The translations under genes and the position numbers were made by a program. The notes under the pieces are model-generated. The model was given only the letters and a program-made list of their open reading frames with translations, did not search any database and was not told where the DNA came from. Shown piece after piece: positions 10,755 through 19,833 of a DNA stretch of 64,000 nucleotides; position 1 is the stretch's first letter; each line of letters begins with the position of its first letter. This DNA is from Mycobacterium terramassiliense (GTDB lineage Bacteria; Actinomycetota; Actinomycetes; Mycobacteriales; Mycobacteriaceae), in assembly GCF_900157385.1 (NCBI RefSeq), contig NZ_LT717701.1:372001-436000 (forward strand). Reading direction: 5' to 3'.

Positions 10755-12028
10755 GCCCGCGAGTTGGTGTGACGCTGTCAGGCAGATACCGCCTGCAGCG
10801 CCTGATCGCCACCGGTGGCATGGGCCAGGTATGGGAGGCCGTGGACAGCCGGCTGGGCCGGCGCGTCGCGGTCAAGGTGCTGAAGCAGGAATTCTCCCAG
10901 GACCCCGAGTTCATCGAGCGGTTCCGCGCGGAGGCGCGGACCACCGCGATGCTCAACCATCCCGGCATCGCCGCCGTCCACGACTACGGCGAAAGCCAGC
11001 TGGACGGCGAGGGCCGGACGGCGTACCTGGTGATGGAGCTGGTCAACGGCGAACCGCTGAATTCGGTGCTCAAGCGCACCGGGCGGCTGTCGCTGCGGCA
11101 CGCGCTGGACATGCTGGAGCAGACCGGTCGGGCCCTTCAGGTCGCGCATGCTGCCGGCCTGGTCCACCGCGACGTCAAACCGGGCAACATCCTGATCACC
11201 CCCACCGGCCAGGTGAAGATCACCGACTTCGGTATCGCCAAGGCGGTCGACGCCGCGCCGGTGACCCAGACCGGAATGGTGATGGGCACCGCCCAATACA
11301 TCGCCCCCGAACAGGCATTGGGTCACGACGCGACCCCGGCCAGCGATGTCTATTCGCTGGGAGTCGTTGGGTACGAGGTGGTTTCGGGTAAGCGCCCGTT
11401 CAGCGGTGATGGCGCCTTGACCGTGGCGATGAAGCACATCAAGGAACCGCCGCCGCCGCTGCCCGCCGAGCTGCCGCCCAACGTGCGGGAGCTCATCGAG
11501 ATCACGCTCGTCAAGAATCCCCAGATGCGCTACCGCAGCGGGGGGCCGTTCGCCGACGCCGTCGCGGCGGTGCGCGCCGGGCGCCGGCCCCCGCGGCCGA
11601 GCCAGTCACCGCCGCCGGGGCGCGCCTCGCCGGCGGCCATTCCGTCCAGCCCGCACACCCGGGCGCCGGTCACCGCCAGCCGCAGCACCCCGGTCCGCCG
11701 GTCGGGGCCGTCCACCGGCCGTTCGCGGCCCCCGGCGCGGCGCACCTTCTCGTCGGGCCAGCGCGCGCTGCTGTGGGCCGCGGGCGTGCTGGGCGCGCTG
11801 GCGATCCTGATCGCGGTCATCATCGTCATCAATTCCCGCGCGGATCAGCAGCAGCAGCCGCCCACGGTCACCGATACCGGGACCCCGCCGGCCACGGCGC
11901 CGCCCCCGGCGAGCAACACGCCCAGCGGGTCCGGACCGCGCCTGCGACTGGATTGGCCGGAACGCGGCAGCGTGGGCAATTCCGGACTCCACAGCAGGCC
12001 GCCGGCCGGACACGAAACACCGCGATGA
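10751..12028 (+). CDS. pknA: PknA, membrane Ser/Thr protein kinase
   Basis: 425-residue Hanks-type kinase controlling cell shape and division. The kinase domain (about 12-270) has the glycine loop ATGGMGQVW, catalytic Lys42, [11 protein letters not shown], and activation-loop threonines in [15 protein letters not shown] Pro/Arg/Ser-rich juxtamembrane segment is followed by one membrane helix (about 338-360) and a short external tail with no PASTA repeats. The start at ATG 10751 overlaps the pbpA stop. An earlier in-frame start would lie within pbpA. Confidence 0.97.
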   Translation: MSPRVGVTLSGRYRLQRLIATGGMGQVWEAVDSRLGRRVAVKVLKQEFSQDPEFIERFRAEARTTAMLNHPGIAAVHDYGESQLDGEGRTAYLVMELVNGEPLNSVLKRTGRLSLRHALDMLEQTGRALQVAHAAGLVHRDVKPGNILITPTGQVKITDFGIAKAVDAAPVTQTGMVMGTAQYIAPEQALGHDATPASDVYSLGVVGYEVVSGKRPFSGDGALTVAMKHIKEPPPPLPAELPPNVRELIEITLVKNPQMRYRSGGPFADAVAAVRAGRRPPRPSQSPPPGRASPAAIPSSPHTRAPVTASRSTPVRRSGPSTGRSRPPARRTFSSGQRALLWAAGVLGALAILIAVIIVINSRADQQQQPPTVTDTGTPPATAPPPASNTPSGSGPRLRLDWPERGSVGNSGLHSRPPAGHETPR

Positions 12029-13902
12029 CCACGTCCGAGCCACTGTCCGGCCGCTACGAACTCGGCGAGATCCTCGGCTTCGGGGGCATGTCCGAGGTGC
12101 ACCTGGCCCGCGACCTGCGCCTGCACCGCGACGTCGCGGTGAAGGTGCTGCGCGCCGACCTTGCCCGCGACCCCAGCTTCTATCTGCGGTTCCGGCGCGA
12201 GGCGCAAAACGCGGCGGCGCTGAACCACCCGTCCATCGTGGCGGTCTACGACACCGGCGAGGCGGACACACCGACCGGCCCGCTGCCCTACATCGTCATG
12301 GAGTACGTCGACGGCGTCACGCTGCGCGACATCGTGCACACCGACGGCCCGCTGCCACCCCGGCGGGCCATCGAGATCATCGCCGATGCCTGCCAGGCCC
12401 TGAACTTCAGCCATCAAAACGGCATCATCCACCGGGACGTCAAGCCGGCGAACATCATGATCAGCGCCACCAATGCGGTCAAGGTGATGGACTTCGGCAT
12501 CGCGCGTGCGATCGCCGACAGCGGCAACAGCGTCACCCAGACCGCGGCCGTGATCGGCACAGCCCAGTATCTGTCACCCGAACAGGCGCGCGGCGATCCC
12601 GTCGACGCCCGATCCGATGTGTATTCGCTGGGCTGCGTCCTTTACGAAATCCTCACGGGCGAACCGCCTTTCACCGGCGACTCGCCCGTCGCGGTGGCCT
12701 ACCAGCACGTCCGCGAGGACCCGGTGCCGCCGTCGAAGCGGCACGAGGGCGTCTCCGCCGACCTGGACGCCGTCGTGCTCAAGGCGCTGGCCAAGAATCC
12801 GGAGAACCGCTATCAGACGGCGGCGGAGATGCGCGCGGACCTGGTGCGGGTGCACAACGGCGAGCCGCCCGAGGCGCCCAAGGTGCTGACCGACGCTGAA
12901 CGCAGCTCATTTCTGTCGTCCGCGACGGGCCACGGGCCGCGCACCGACCCGCTGCCACGCCAGGATCTCGACAACACCGAACGCGACGGCGTCCCCGGGG
13001 GTTCCATCGGCCGCTGGGTCGTCGCGGTCGCCGCGCTGGCGGTGCTGACGATCGTGGTCGTCATCGCGTTCAACACGTTCGGTGGCAGCACCCGCGACGT
13101 CACGGTCCCCGACATGCGCGGGCAGGTGTCGGCCGATGCCATTGCGGCCCTGCAGAACCGCGGCTTCAAGACTCGGACGCTGCAGAAGCCGGACTCCGCG
13201 GTTCCGCCGGATCACGTCATCAGCACCGACCCGGGCGCCAACGCGTCGGTGAGCGCCGGCGACGAGATCACCATCAACGTCTCCACCGGACCGGAGCAAC
13301 GCGAACTGCCCGACGTCTCCTCCCTGAGCTACACCGACGCGGTCAGCAAGCTCAAAGCCGCCGGATTCAGCAAATTCAAGCAGGCGAACTCACCGTCGAG
13401 CCCGGAGCTGCTGGGCAAGGTCATCGGGACCAACCCGCCGGCCAACCAGACGTCGGCGATCACCAACGTGATCACGATCATCGTCGGCTCCGGCCCGGAG
13501 ACCAAGCAGGTCCCCGACGTCGCGGGCCAGACCGTCGACGTCGCGCAAAAGAACCTGACCGTCTACGGATTCACCAAGTTCAGCCAGACCCCGGTCGACA
13601 GCCCCCGGCCCGCCGGCGAGGTGATCGGCACGAATCCGCCCAAGGGACAGATGGTTCCGGTGGACTCGGTGATCGAGATCCAGGTATCCAAGGGCAACCA
13701 ATTCCTGATGCCCGACCTCACCGGCATGTTCTGGACCGACGCCGAACCGCGGTTGCGCGCGCTGGGCTGGACCGGGGGGCTGGACAAGGGTCCCGACGTC
13801 GACGCCGGCGGCGCCCAGTCGCACCGGGTGGTCTATCAGAACCCGCCGGCCGGGGCCGGTTGCAACCGGGACGGGATCATCACGCTGAAGTTCGGCCAGT
13901 AG
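12025..13902 (+). CDS. pknB: PknB, PASTA-domain Ser/Thr protein kinase
   Basis: 625-residue essential kinase that senses muropeptides or lipid II and phosphorylates cell-wall regulators (CwlM, MurJ, FhaB, Wag31 and others in M. tuberculosis). Visible parts are the kinase domain (about 10-275: GFGGMSEV loop, Lys40, [11 protein letters not shown], activation-loop [15 protein letters not shown]), a juxtamembrane region, one membrane helix (about 330-350) and four external PASTA repeats (about 353-625) with the usual 'VPDV.G...DA...L...GF' pattern. It is the last gene of the operon. Its 3' end overlaps trpG tail to tail by 23 bases. Confidence 0.98.
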   Translation: MTTSEPLSGRYELGEILGFGGMSEVHLARDLRLHRDVAVKVLRADLARDPSFYLRFRREAQNAAALNHPSIVAVYDTGEADTPTGPLPYIVMEYVDGVTLRDIVHTDGPLPPRRAIEIIADACQALNFSHQNGIIHRDVKPANIMISATNAVKVMDFGIARAIADSGNSVTQTAAVIGTAQYLSPEQARGDPVDARSDVYSLGCVLYEILTGEPPFTGDSPVAVAYQHVREDPVPPSKRHEGVSADLDAVVLKALAKNPENRYQTAAEMRADLVRVHNGEPPEAPKVLTDAERSSFLSSATGHGPRTDPLPRQDLDNTERDGVPGGSIGRWVVAVAALAVLTIVVVIAFNTFGGSTRDVTVPDMRGQVSADAIAALQNRGFKTRTLQKPDSAVPPDHVISTDPGANASVSAGDEITINVSTGPEQRELPDVSSLSYTDAVSKLKAAGFSKFKQANSPSSPELLGKVIGTNPPANQTSAITNVITIIVGSGPETKQVPDVAGQTVDVAQKNLTVYGFTKFSQTPVDSPRPAGEVIGTNPPKGQMVPVDSVIEIQVSKGNQFLMPDLTGMFWTDAEPRLRALGWTGGLDKGPDVDAGGAQSHRVVYQNPPAGAGCNRDGIITLKFGQ

Positions 13903-14566
13903 CCGCGGCGTCCTCCGGGAAATGGGGCCGCACCGCGGCGCGCACCTCGTTCTCCAGCCGGCGCACCAGCGTGTCGTCGCGCGTCCAGCCGCAATAGGCG
14001 AGCCAGTTCGCCAGCATTCGGTGCCCGCCCTCGGTGAGGATCGATTCCGGGTGGAACTGGACGCCGTGAATCGGCAACTCGGTGTGCCGCACGCCCATGA
14101 TCACGCCGCTGCGGGTGCGGGCCGTGACTTCCAGCACCGCCGGCATCGACTCCGGCAGGATCGTCAGCGAGTGGTATCGCGTCGCCGTGAAAGGGTCCGG
14201 AAGCCCTTGCAGCACACCGACATTGGTGTGAAACACGCTGCTGGTCTTGCCGTGCAGCAGCTCCGGCGCGCGGTCCACGGTGGCGCCGAACGCCACGCCG
14301 ATCGCCTGGTGGCCCAGGCACACCCCCAGCAGCGGGGTGCGCCGCTCGGCGCACGCGCGGACAAGGGCGATCGAGGCGCCCGCGCGTTCCGGGGTACCCG
14401 GGCCCGGGCTGAGCAGGACGCCGGCGAACTGCGCGGCGACGGCGTTCTCGTCGGAGAGCCGGGCGTCGTCGTTGCGCCACACCTCGGCCTCGACGCCGAG
14501 CTGGCCCAGGTATTGCACCAGGTTGAACACGAAGCTGTCGTAGTTGTCGACAACCAGGATCCGCAT
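13880..14566 (-). CDS. trpG: TrpG/PabA-type glutamine amidotransferase
   Basis: 228-residue class I glutamine amidotransferase that supplies ammonia to anthranilate or 4-amino-4-deoxychorismate synthase. The catalytic triad is visible: Cys83 in LLGVCLGHQAIG, and His172 and Glu174 in GVQFHPESIL. The oxyanion loop is SPGPGTPE. In mycobacteria this single gene at the pknB locus probably serves both tryptophan and folate pathways (inference from family knowledge). It is convergent with pknB and co-directional with the DUF881 gene 21 bases upstream. Confidence 0.93.
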   Translation of the reverse strand: MRILVVDNYDSFVFNLVQYLGQLGVEAEVWRNDDARLSDENAVAAQFAGVLLSPGPGTPERAGASIALVRACAERRTPLLGVCLGHQAIGVAFGATVDRAPELLHGKTSSVFHTNVGVLQGLPDPFTATRYHSLTILPESMPAVLEVTARTRSGVIMGVRHTELPIHGVQFHPESILTEGGHRMLANWLAYCGWTRDDTLVRRLENEVRAAVRPHFPEDAAATGRTSA

Positions 14567-14587
14567 CGTGTCAGGGTACCGTCCGGC

Positions 14588-15331
14588 TCAGTAGCCCACC
14601 GGGCCCGCCGGCTGCGCGAAGTGCATGCGGACCGGTTCGGCATGACCGGCGACCTGCACGTCGGGCTTGACCTCCTCGCGGTAGCCGAGCCCGAAGCGGA
14701 CCACGTACTGCTTGTAGAGGATGACGAGGGGAGCGGCGGCCAGGGCGGCCTGCATGGCCGCCGCGTTGCCGATCGCTGTGATCGTGTAGGGCGGGCTGTA
14801 GGTGCGCCCGTTGAGCAACAGCGTGTTGCCGACGCAGCGCGGCACCGACGTCGCGATGATCCGCTGGTCCTGCATCTGGATCGCCTCCGCGCCGGCGCTC
14901 CACAGCGCGTTGAGGACGGCCTGGATGTCCTGCTGGTGCACCACCAGGTCGTCCGGCGAGGCGTCTCGGGGGAAGCGGCCGTTGGCGTCGCGCTGCGCGT
15001 CCTGGAGGGTCACCACCAGGCCCGGCCCGTGGACCGGATCCATGTCCGCCTCGGCCGCCAGTTCGGCGGCGCGGCGCAGCATCGCCGCGAGCGCGGCGTC
15101 CGAAGATCGGCCGTGCGCCGAATCGAGCTTGTTGGTCAGCTCGTCGCGCTCGGCGCTGAGGCGGGCGACCGACGACTGCGCCTCGCGGACAAGATCGACC
15201 AGGCGCGGCGCGTCGCTGCGGCGGATCTCGGCGCCGCCGGACACCCCGTGGGTGGCGGCGAGCAGCAACCCCGCCAGCAGGCACACCAGCGGGACGCCGA
15301 AGCGCCATGGTGAGCGGCGCCTGTCAATCAT
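14588..15331 (-). CDS. DUF881 membrane protein (Rv0012 type)
   Basis: 247-residue protein with an N-terminal membrane anchor (FGVPLVCLLAGLLLAATHG, residues about 11-29), a coiled-coil-prone stretch (about 40-90) and a DUF881 domain containing GPGLVVTLQDAQ and DDLVVHQQDIQAVLNALW. DUF881 proteins are common in actinobacterial division clusters, but their function is not defined. It is encoded upstream of trpG on the same strand and divergently from crgA. Confidence 0.88.
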   Translation of the reverse strand: MIDRRRSPWRFGVPLVCLLAGLLLAATHGVSGGAEIRRSDAPRLVDLVREAQSSVARLSAERDELTNKLDSAHGRSSDAALAAMLRRAAELAAEADMDPVHGPGLVVTLQDAQRDANGRFPRDASPDDLVVHQQDIQAVLNALWSAGAEAIQMQDQRIIATSVPRCVGNTLLLNGRTYSPPYTITAIGNAAAMQAALAAAPLVILYKQYVVRFGLGYREEVKPDVQVAGHAEPVRMHFAQPAGPVGY

Positions 15332-15461
15332 CGACTCTCCGTTTCCTGGTCACGGTGCCAGGTGAGTTAGTCTCGTAGCCGAGCCATACGTGCAGCTGCC
15401 ATCGTTATCGTCGCACCCCGTCCCGTTCAACGTGTTGTTCAGGTAATGCCGAGGTACTGAA

Positions 15462-15743
15462 ATGCCCAAATCGAAGGTCCGCAAGAAGAACGATTTCACC
15501 GTCAGCGCGGTCAGCCGCACACCGGTGAAAGTGAAGGTCGGACCCTCCAGCGTGTGGTTCGTCTGCCTGTTCGTCGGCCTCATGTTGATCGGGCTCGTCT
15601 GGCTGATGGTGTTCCAATTGGCCGCGGTCGGAAGCCAGGCGCCGGCCGCCCTGAACTGGATGGCGCAACTCGGCCCGTGGAACTACGCCATCGCGTTCGC
15701 CTTCATGATCACCGGGTTGTTGCTCACGATGCGCTGGCACTGA
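15462..15743 (+). CDS. crgA: CrgA, division-site membrane protein
   Basis: 93-residue protein with a basic cytosolic N-terminus ([12 protein letters not shown]) and two membrane helices (about 30-52 and 67-88). CrgA of M. tuberculosis recruits FtsQ/FtsI/FtsZ and CwsA to the septum. cwsA lies 1.2 kb away here. The length and location next to the DUF881 gene match H37Rv. Confidence 0.95.
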   Translation: MPKSKVRKKNDFTVSAVSRTPVKVKVGPSSVWFVCLFVGLMLIGLVWLMVFQLAAVGSQAPAALNWMAQLGPWNYAIAFAFMITGLLLTMRWH

Positions 15744-15831
15744 CCGACGCCGCCCCGATAATGAATTCATCTTGGGGTCCGCCTGTAACTGGTTCAGCAA
15801 CGTTGTGACCACCCAATCACACGCATGTGAT

Positions 15832-15863
15832 TTATCCCCACTGTTGATAGCGCTTGTGGATAA
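15832..15863. promoter_or_regulatory. DnaA-box-like pair between crgA and the PH-domain gene
   Basis: TTATCCCCA at 15832-15840 (one mismatch) and, in opposite orientation, tgtggataa at 15855-15863, which is a perfect reverse complement of the consensus TTATCCACA. Two inverted boxes 14 bases apart lie in a non-coding gap, 35 bases before the downstream start codon. The location suggests DnaA-dependent control or titration. This is inferred from motif match only. Confidence 0.45.
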
Positions 15864-15898
15864 CCGCATAGCCAGTGGTGGGAGGGGTTAGGCGACCC

Positions 15899-16324
15899 GT
15901 GCAGCAAACAGAATGGGCGCCCGGCGCTGCCGGAATCGCTGGTTGTGGGGCCGTGGGCGTTCTGATGGCTATCGCCAGTGTGACCATAGTCACAGACCCG
16001 CCCGGCCGCATTTTGACGGGGATTGCCGCGGCGGGGCTGATCTTGTTTGCGGGCTTGACGTGGCGCGCGCGTCCTAAGCTGGCAATTACCCCCGATGGCC
16101 TGGCGCTGCGCGGGTGGTTCCGAACGCAGTTATTCCGGCGTTCCGACCTCAAGATCATCCGGATCACCGAGTTCCGCCGGCACGGCCGCACGGTTCGATT
16201 GCTCGAGGTCGAGACGGCCGACGGAGGGCTGGTCATCTTGTCCCGTTGGGACCTCGGGACCAACCCGCTGGAGGTCCTCGACGCGCTGACCGACGCCGGC
16301 TACGCGGGGGGCGACCGGCGCTGA
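15899..16324 (+). CDS. PH-domain membrane protein (Rv0010c type)
   Basis: 141 residues. Two closely spaced N-terminal helices (about 14-55, with GCGAVGVLMAIASVTIV and GIAAAGLILFAGL) are followed by a cytosolic bacterial PH-like domain (KLAITPDGLALRGWF...). The start is GTG at 15899, chosen because GGAGGGGTTAGGCGACCC precedes it and the length equals the H37Rv protein as remembered. The longer upstream opening would cover the ribosome site. Function is unknown. Confidence 0.85.
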   Translation: MQQTEWAPGAAGIAGCGAVGVLMAIASVTIVTDPPGRILTGIAAAGLILFAGLTWRARPKLAITPDGLALRGWFRTQLFRRSDLKIIRITEFRRHGRTVRLLEVETADGGLVILSRWDLGTNPLEVLDALTDAGYAGGDRR

Positions 16325-16336
16325 GGCGAGGCCGGT

Positions 16337-16885
16337 TTAGGAGATCGTGATCGACTCGATGACGACCGGCTCGGCGGGACGGTCGTTGCCGTCGGTGGCC
16401 GTCGTCGCGATCGCGTCGACCACCTTTTGCGAGTCGGGGTCGGTCACTTCGCCGAAGATCGTGTGGCGCCGGTTCAGGTGCGGCGTCTGGGCCACGGTGA
16501 TGAAGAACTGGGAGCCGTTGGTGCCCGGACCGGCGTTCGCCATCGCGAGCAGGTAGGGCCGGTCGAACTGAAGCTCGGGGTGGAACTCGTCGGCGAACTT
16601 GTAACCCGGGCCCCCGCGGCCGGTGCCGGTCGGATCGCCGCCCTGGATCATGAAGCCCTTGATCACCCGGTGAAAAACCGCGCCGTCGTAGAAGGGACCC
16701 GACGGGCCGCCCGATGCGTTCTGGGTCGAGTACTCCTTGGTGCCCTGGGCCAGGCCGACGAAGTTGGCGACGGTCTTGGGCGCGTGGTTTCCGAACAGGG
16801 CGACCTTGATGTCTCCGCGGTTGGTGTGCAGCGTTGCGGTGGCAGTCTGAATGGGGCTGTTAGTCACGGGGTTAGAGTCTGCCAT
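16337..16885 (-). CDS. ppiA: PpiA, cyclophilin-type peptidyl-prolyl isomerase
   Basis: 182-residue cyclophilin catalysing cis-trans isomerisation of prolyl bonds. Active-site marks are [23 protein letters not shown], the catalytic Arg in [22 protein letters not shown] and HTIFGEV. No signal peptide is present when the start is taken at ATG 16885 (MADSNPVTN), which gives the same length as Rv0009. An upstream in-frame ATG would add 26 unrelated residues. It converges with the PH-domain gene. Confidence 0.95.
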   Translation of the reverse strand: MADSNPVTNSPIQTATATLHTNRGDIKVALFGNHAPKTVANFVGLAQGTKEYSTQNASGGPSGPFYDGAVFHRVIKGFMIQGGDPTGTGRGGPGYKFADEFHPELQFDRPYLLAMANAGPGTNGSQFFITVAQTPHLNRRHTIFGEVTDPDSQKVVDAIATTATDGNDRPAEPVVIESITIS

Positions 16886-16976
16886 TGCGGGCGGGCAAGC
16901 CCGCAGCCGGTACCGGGCCTGCCGGATTGATGGCAGGCTGATGAGGCACCGGGGGAGTGGCACAGAAGGGCGGCAG

Positions 16977-17411
16977 ATGAGCGCGAACGCGGAAGCCCCG
17001 TTGACCCCACGGGAGCGACTGGCCCGGGGCCTGACCTACACGGCGGTGGGACCGGTCGACGTCACGCGGGGCGTCGTCGGACTCAGCGTCAACGGCGCGC
17101 AGTCGGCCGCATCGGAGCTCCGCCGCCGCTACCGGGAAGGCCGGCTCGCCCGCGATATCGCCGCGGCCCAAGAAACCCTCGCCCTGGAGCTCGCCGCCGC
17201 TCAAGAGGTGGTCTCCGGGCTGCCCCAGGCGTTGCAGGACGCGCGCCGGGCCCAGCGCCGCAGGCCGCGCCCCTGGGTGCTCGCCGGCGCGGCCGTCGTG
17301 GTCCTGGCCGGCGGCGCCGTCGCCTTCAGCATCGTGCGGCGGTCGATGCGCGCGGGCCGCGAGGAGCCCTCGACCCTGCCGCCCAGCGTCGACGTGCAGC
17401 CTCGGCCGTAA
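16977..17411 (+). CDS. cwsA: CwsA, cell-wall synthesis/polarity protein
   Basis: 144-residue protein with conserved start [13 protein letters not shown], a charged helical middle ([20 protein letters not shown]) and a C-terminal membrane helix (about 99-119, [21 protein letters not shown]), matching Rv0008c. CwsA binds CrgA and the polar scaffold Wag31 and affects peptidoglycan synthesis. The start is ATG 16977. It ends 3 bases before the convergent P450 gene, which marks the edge of the conserved core. Confidence 0.9.
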   Translation: MSANAEAPLTPRERLARGLTYTAVGPVDVTRGVVGLSVNGAQSAASELRRRYREGRLARDIAAAQETLALELAAAQEVVSGLPQALQDARRAQRRRPRPWVLAGAAVVVLAGGAVAFSIVRRSMRAGREEPSTLPPSVDVQPRP

Positions 17412-17414
17412 CGG

Positions 17415-18629
17415 TTATCGGACGGCCAGCCGCAGCCATTTCCGGCGCCGGACCAGGATGCTCGGCAGCCATTCGCCGACGTCGATCGCCTCGATCCAGG
17501 TGGTGCGCTCCAGTAGCTTGCGCAACACGACGTGGGCTTCGAGGCGCGCCAGCGCGGCGCCGACGCAGAAGTGCACCCCCTTGCCGAAGGTCAGGTGGTC
17601 CTTGGCGGAAGTGCGGTCGAGGCGGAATTCGTTCGGCTCATCGAAGTGCGCCGGGTCCCGGTTGGCGGCGCCCCACATCAGCAGCAGATGCGAGTCGGCG
17701 GGCAAATCGACCCCGGCCAGCGCGGTGTCGCGCCGCACGTGCCGGTAGTGGCCGCGAAACGGCGCCTCGCAGCGCAGCGTCTCTTCGATGAAAGCGCTTA
17801 GCAATTCCGGGTTCTCGCGCAGCCGGCGTTGAACCTCGGGGCGCGCGGCCAGGATCCACCCAGCGCTGCCCAGCAACGATGCCGTCGATTCGCCGGCGGC
17901 GCTGAAGAGGGTGAGCATGATGCCCAGCGCCGGCAGTTGGTCCAGTTCCCCCGAGGCGCAGCGGGCTGCCAGGTCGGCGATCAGACCGTATTCGGTTTCG
18001 GCGCTTGCCTTTTCGAAATGCTCCGTGACATAGCCGGACAGTTCCAGGGCGGCCGCGAAGGCGGCTTCGAGCTGGTCGGGTGTGACGATCCCGTCGAGCA
18101 ATGTAGTGGTGGCGTAGCCGAGCCGGATGAGTTTGTCGACGTCGTCGTCGGGCAGGCCGAGCAGCCGGGCGACCACCATCATGGGCAGCCGGTTGGCGAT
18201 CGCGCTCATCCACTCGATCTGCCCGTCGTGCAGGTTTTGCTCCCACAACCGGTCGGCGGTCTGCGCGGCGAACTCCTCGATGATCCGGACGTGCCTGGCC
18301 GACAGGTGCGGCAGCAGGATCTTGCGGTGCAGCGCGTGAACCGGATCGTCCGCGGTGGCCAACGCGTGAGCGGCGCCGCCCGCGGGCGCCATGTCGAACG
18401 GGGTGACGGTGCCGTCGGCCTGGAGGACCATGGTCGCGGTGAGGTTGGACGAGAAGTCGTCGACGCGATCGACGGCCTCCTGCACCGCGTCCCAGCCACA
18501 CACGGCGTAGAACACGGAGTCGCCGATGCGCTGCACCGGCGCCTCGGCGCGCATGCGGTCGTATACCGGATACGGATCTTGCAGCGCCTCGGCGCCGAGG
18601 AGCTCGATCGGTCGGTCCAGGACGGGCAT
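17415..18629 (-). CDS. cytochrome P450
   Basis: 404-residue soluble bacterial P450 monooxygenase. The heme-thiolate ligand is Cys355 in FGKGVHFCVGAALARLEAH, the I-helix oxygen-activation motif is SAAGESTAS, and the ExxR pair is in EETLRCEAP. Start ATG 18629 (MPVLDRPIELLGAE) fits the usual P450 N-terminus. The longer open frame would run through the divergent TetR gene. No redox partner is encoded nearby. The substrate is unknown. A divergent TetR regulator and its likely operator lie immediately upstream, so expression is probably ligand-induced (inference). Confidence 0.92.
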   Translation of the reverse strand: MPVLDRPIELLGAEALQDPYPVYDRMRAEAPVQRIGDSVFYAVCGWDAVQEAVDRVDDFSSNLTATMVLQADGTVTPFDMAPAGGAAHALATADDPVHALHRKILLPHLSARHVRIIEEFAAQTADRLWEQNLHDGQIEWMSAIANRLPMMVVARLLGLPDDDVDKLIRLGYATTTLLDGIVTPDQLEAAFAAALELSGYVTEHFEKASAETEYGLIADLAARCASGELDQLPALGIMLTLFSAAGESTASLLGSAGWILAARPEVQRRLRENPELLSAFIEETLRCEAPFRGHYRHVRRDTALAGVDLPADSHLLLMWGAANRDPAHFDEPNEFRLDRTSAKDHLTFGKGVHFCVGAALARLEAHVVLRKLLERTTWIEAIDVGEWLPSILVRRRKWLRLAVR

Positions 18630-18770
18630 GCGTTCAGGTTCGGTGCGCCGCCCCGCGCCGTCAATGGGCCAACGCGATGTTGAGGGGCGCTTCCACCCGG
18701 GACCGCACGAGGCCGCCGGCGGCCACCTGTCGCCAGCAGCGCATTGGTCTGAGAAGAGCCGTCTGGAAAT

Positions 18771-18783
18771 TCTCACCGTGAGA
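18771..18783. promoter_or_regulatory. candidate TetR operator in the P450/tetR divergent gap
   Basis: Perfect dyad tctcac-c-gtgaga, flanked by a second inverted pair gaaat (18765-18769) and atttc (18789-18793). It lies in the roughly 195-base gap between the two divergent starts, the usual place for a TetR binding site. Assignment rests on symmetry and position only. Confidence 0.5.
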
Positions 18784-18824
18784 GAAGTATTTCGGAGCGC
18801 TGCGATGTAGTGGAGCATGGGTGG

Positions 18825-19394
18825 ATGCCGCGCGACGACTGGTTGGTGGGGCGTGATCGCCGCAGCGAGGCCACGGAACGGATCCACGCCGCGGCCGCGG
18901 ATCTCATCTCCCGCAAGGGCTACGAGGGGTTCACGATCGAGGATTTGGCGGCCCGGGTGCACTGCTCGCCCGCGACGGTCTACCGGCACGCCGGCGGCAA
19001 GGCGGCCATCCGCGATGCCGTTGTCGCCATCCACGCGGCTCGCATCGTTGACGCCACCCGGGAGGCCATCGAGGACCTGAGGGGCCCGGATCGCGTCGTG
19101 GCCGCCACCCTCATCGCACTGCAACGACTGCGGTCGGATCCACTGGTTCAGCTCATGCAGCCCACGCATGCGACTCCCGTGAGCGAGTGGGTCATCAGCT
19201 CGCCCACGGTGACCGGCTTGGCCGCCGAAATGCTCGGCCCGGACAACGACGATCCCCTGGCCGCGCAGTGGCTGATCCGCGTATTCCTGGCGCTGTGGTG
19301 CTGGCCGCTCAAAGACCCGGCCGCCGAACGCGCCCTGGCGCAACGCTTCCTCGGCTCCGGAGAGGATGTAGGGCGTGACTTGGACGAGGTATGA
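18825..19394 (+). CDS. TetR-family transcriptional regulator
   Basis: 189 residues. The N-terminal helix-turn-helix (about 10-55) reads RIHAAAADLISRKGYEGFTIEDLAARVHCSPATVYRHAGGKAAI, the standard TetR pattern. The C-terminal half is the ligand-binding/dimer domain. ATG 18825 was chosen because GGAG lies 9 bases upstream. A GTG at 18810 is an alternative adding 5 residues. It is divergent from the P450 gene and presumably represses it and itself. Confidence 0.88.
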   Translation: MPRDDWLVGRDRRSEATERIHAAAADLISRKGYEGFTIEDLAARVHCSPATVYRHAGGKAAIRDAVVAIHAARIVDATREAIEDLRGPDRVVAATLIALQRLRSDPLVQLMQPTHATPVSEWVISSPTVTGLAAEMLGPDNDDPLAAQWLIRVFLALWCWPLKDPAAERALAQRFLGSGEDVGRDLDEV

Positions 19395-19593
19395 GGCCAG
19401 GGTGCTCGCGGATGGCGCCCTCACCGGTGGCGCACTGGAGGCGGCGCTCGAAGACCAGGTTCGCGTCCAGAACCCGCATCTGACGGATGTCCGCCTGGAG
19501 TCGGTGGTCGCGACCGACAGCTACGAGACAGGGGTAGCGCCGACGAGGCGTTGGTACAGTGTCACCTACTTGGCCGAAGGCGCCGACCTCTAG
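19375..19593 (+). CDS. small protein of unknown function downstream of tetR
   Basis: 72 residues, GTG start overlapping the last 20 bases of the TetR gene in another frame, so it is probably co-translated. The sequence is acidic with a plausible alpha/beta content (RYEARVLADGALTGGALEAA, ending VTYLAEGADL). I do not recognise a family. Support comes from the coupled position and its stop before the tRNA genes. It could still be spurious. Confidence 0.5.
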   Translation: MTWTRYEARVLADGALTGGALEAALEDQVRVQNPHLTDVRLESVVATDSYETGVAPTRRWYSVTYLAEGADL

Positions 19594-19609
19594 GGTTCCG
19601 ATGGTTTTG

Positions 19610-19682
19610 TGGAGCCTAGGGGAATCGAACCCCTGACACCCGCCTTGCAAAGGCGGTGCTCTACCAACTGAGCTAAGGCCCC
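19610..19682 (-). tRNA. alaT: tRNA-Ala(TGC)
   Basis: 73-base cloverleaf on the minus strand. The acceptor GGGGCCT pairs with AGGCTCC, the anticodon stem-loop CCGCC-TTTGCAA-GGCGG has anticodon TGC, and the T arm is AGGGGTTCGATTCCCCT. CCA is not encoded. It follows tRNA-Ile by 151 bases, the same order as downstream of gyrA in H37Rv. Confidence 0.96.
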
Positions 19683-19828
19683 TCGTCGTGGCTCGGCGGG
19701 TGATCGGTCGGGTCAGCCACCGCCACGTGCCAGACCTCGACCCCGCGTCGTGACCGCACCACCGCCGCCGCTACGGCGACCAGCGCCAGTGGCAATGCAA
19801 GCCTCACGCAACGTCTGGACGGACACAT
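19673..19828 (-). CDS. candidate 51-residue membrane microprotein between tRNA-Ile and tRNA-Ala
   Basis: ATG 19828 lies 5 bases beyond the tRNA-Ile 3' end. The frame stays open for 51 codons and stops inside the 5' end of tRNA-Ala. It encodes MCPSRRCVRLALPLALVAVA followed by AAVVRSRRGVEVWHVAVADP and an acidic/proline tail, that is, one N-terminal hydrophobic helix and a short tail. Actinobacteria often carry a tiny 'DLW-39' type protein at this site near gyrA, and the VEVWHVAVADP part is reminiscent of it. This is tentative. Confidence 0.35.
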   Translation of the reverse strand: MCPSRRCVRLALPLALVAVAAAVVRSRRGVEVWHVAVADPTDHPPSHDEGP

Positions 19829-19833
19829 GGTTG

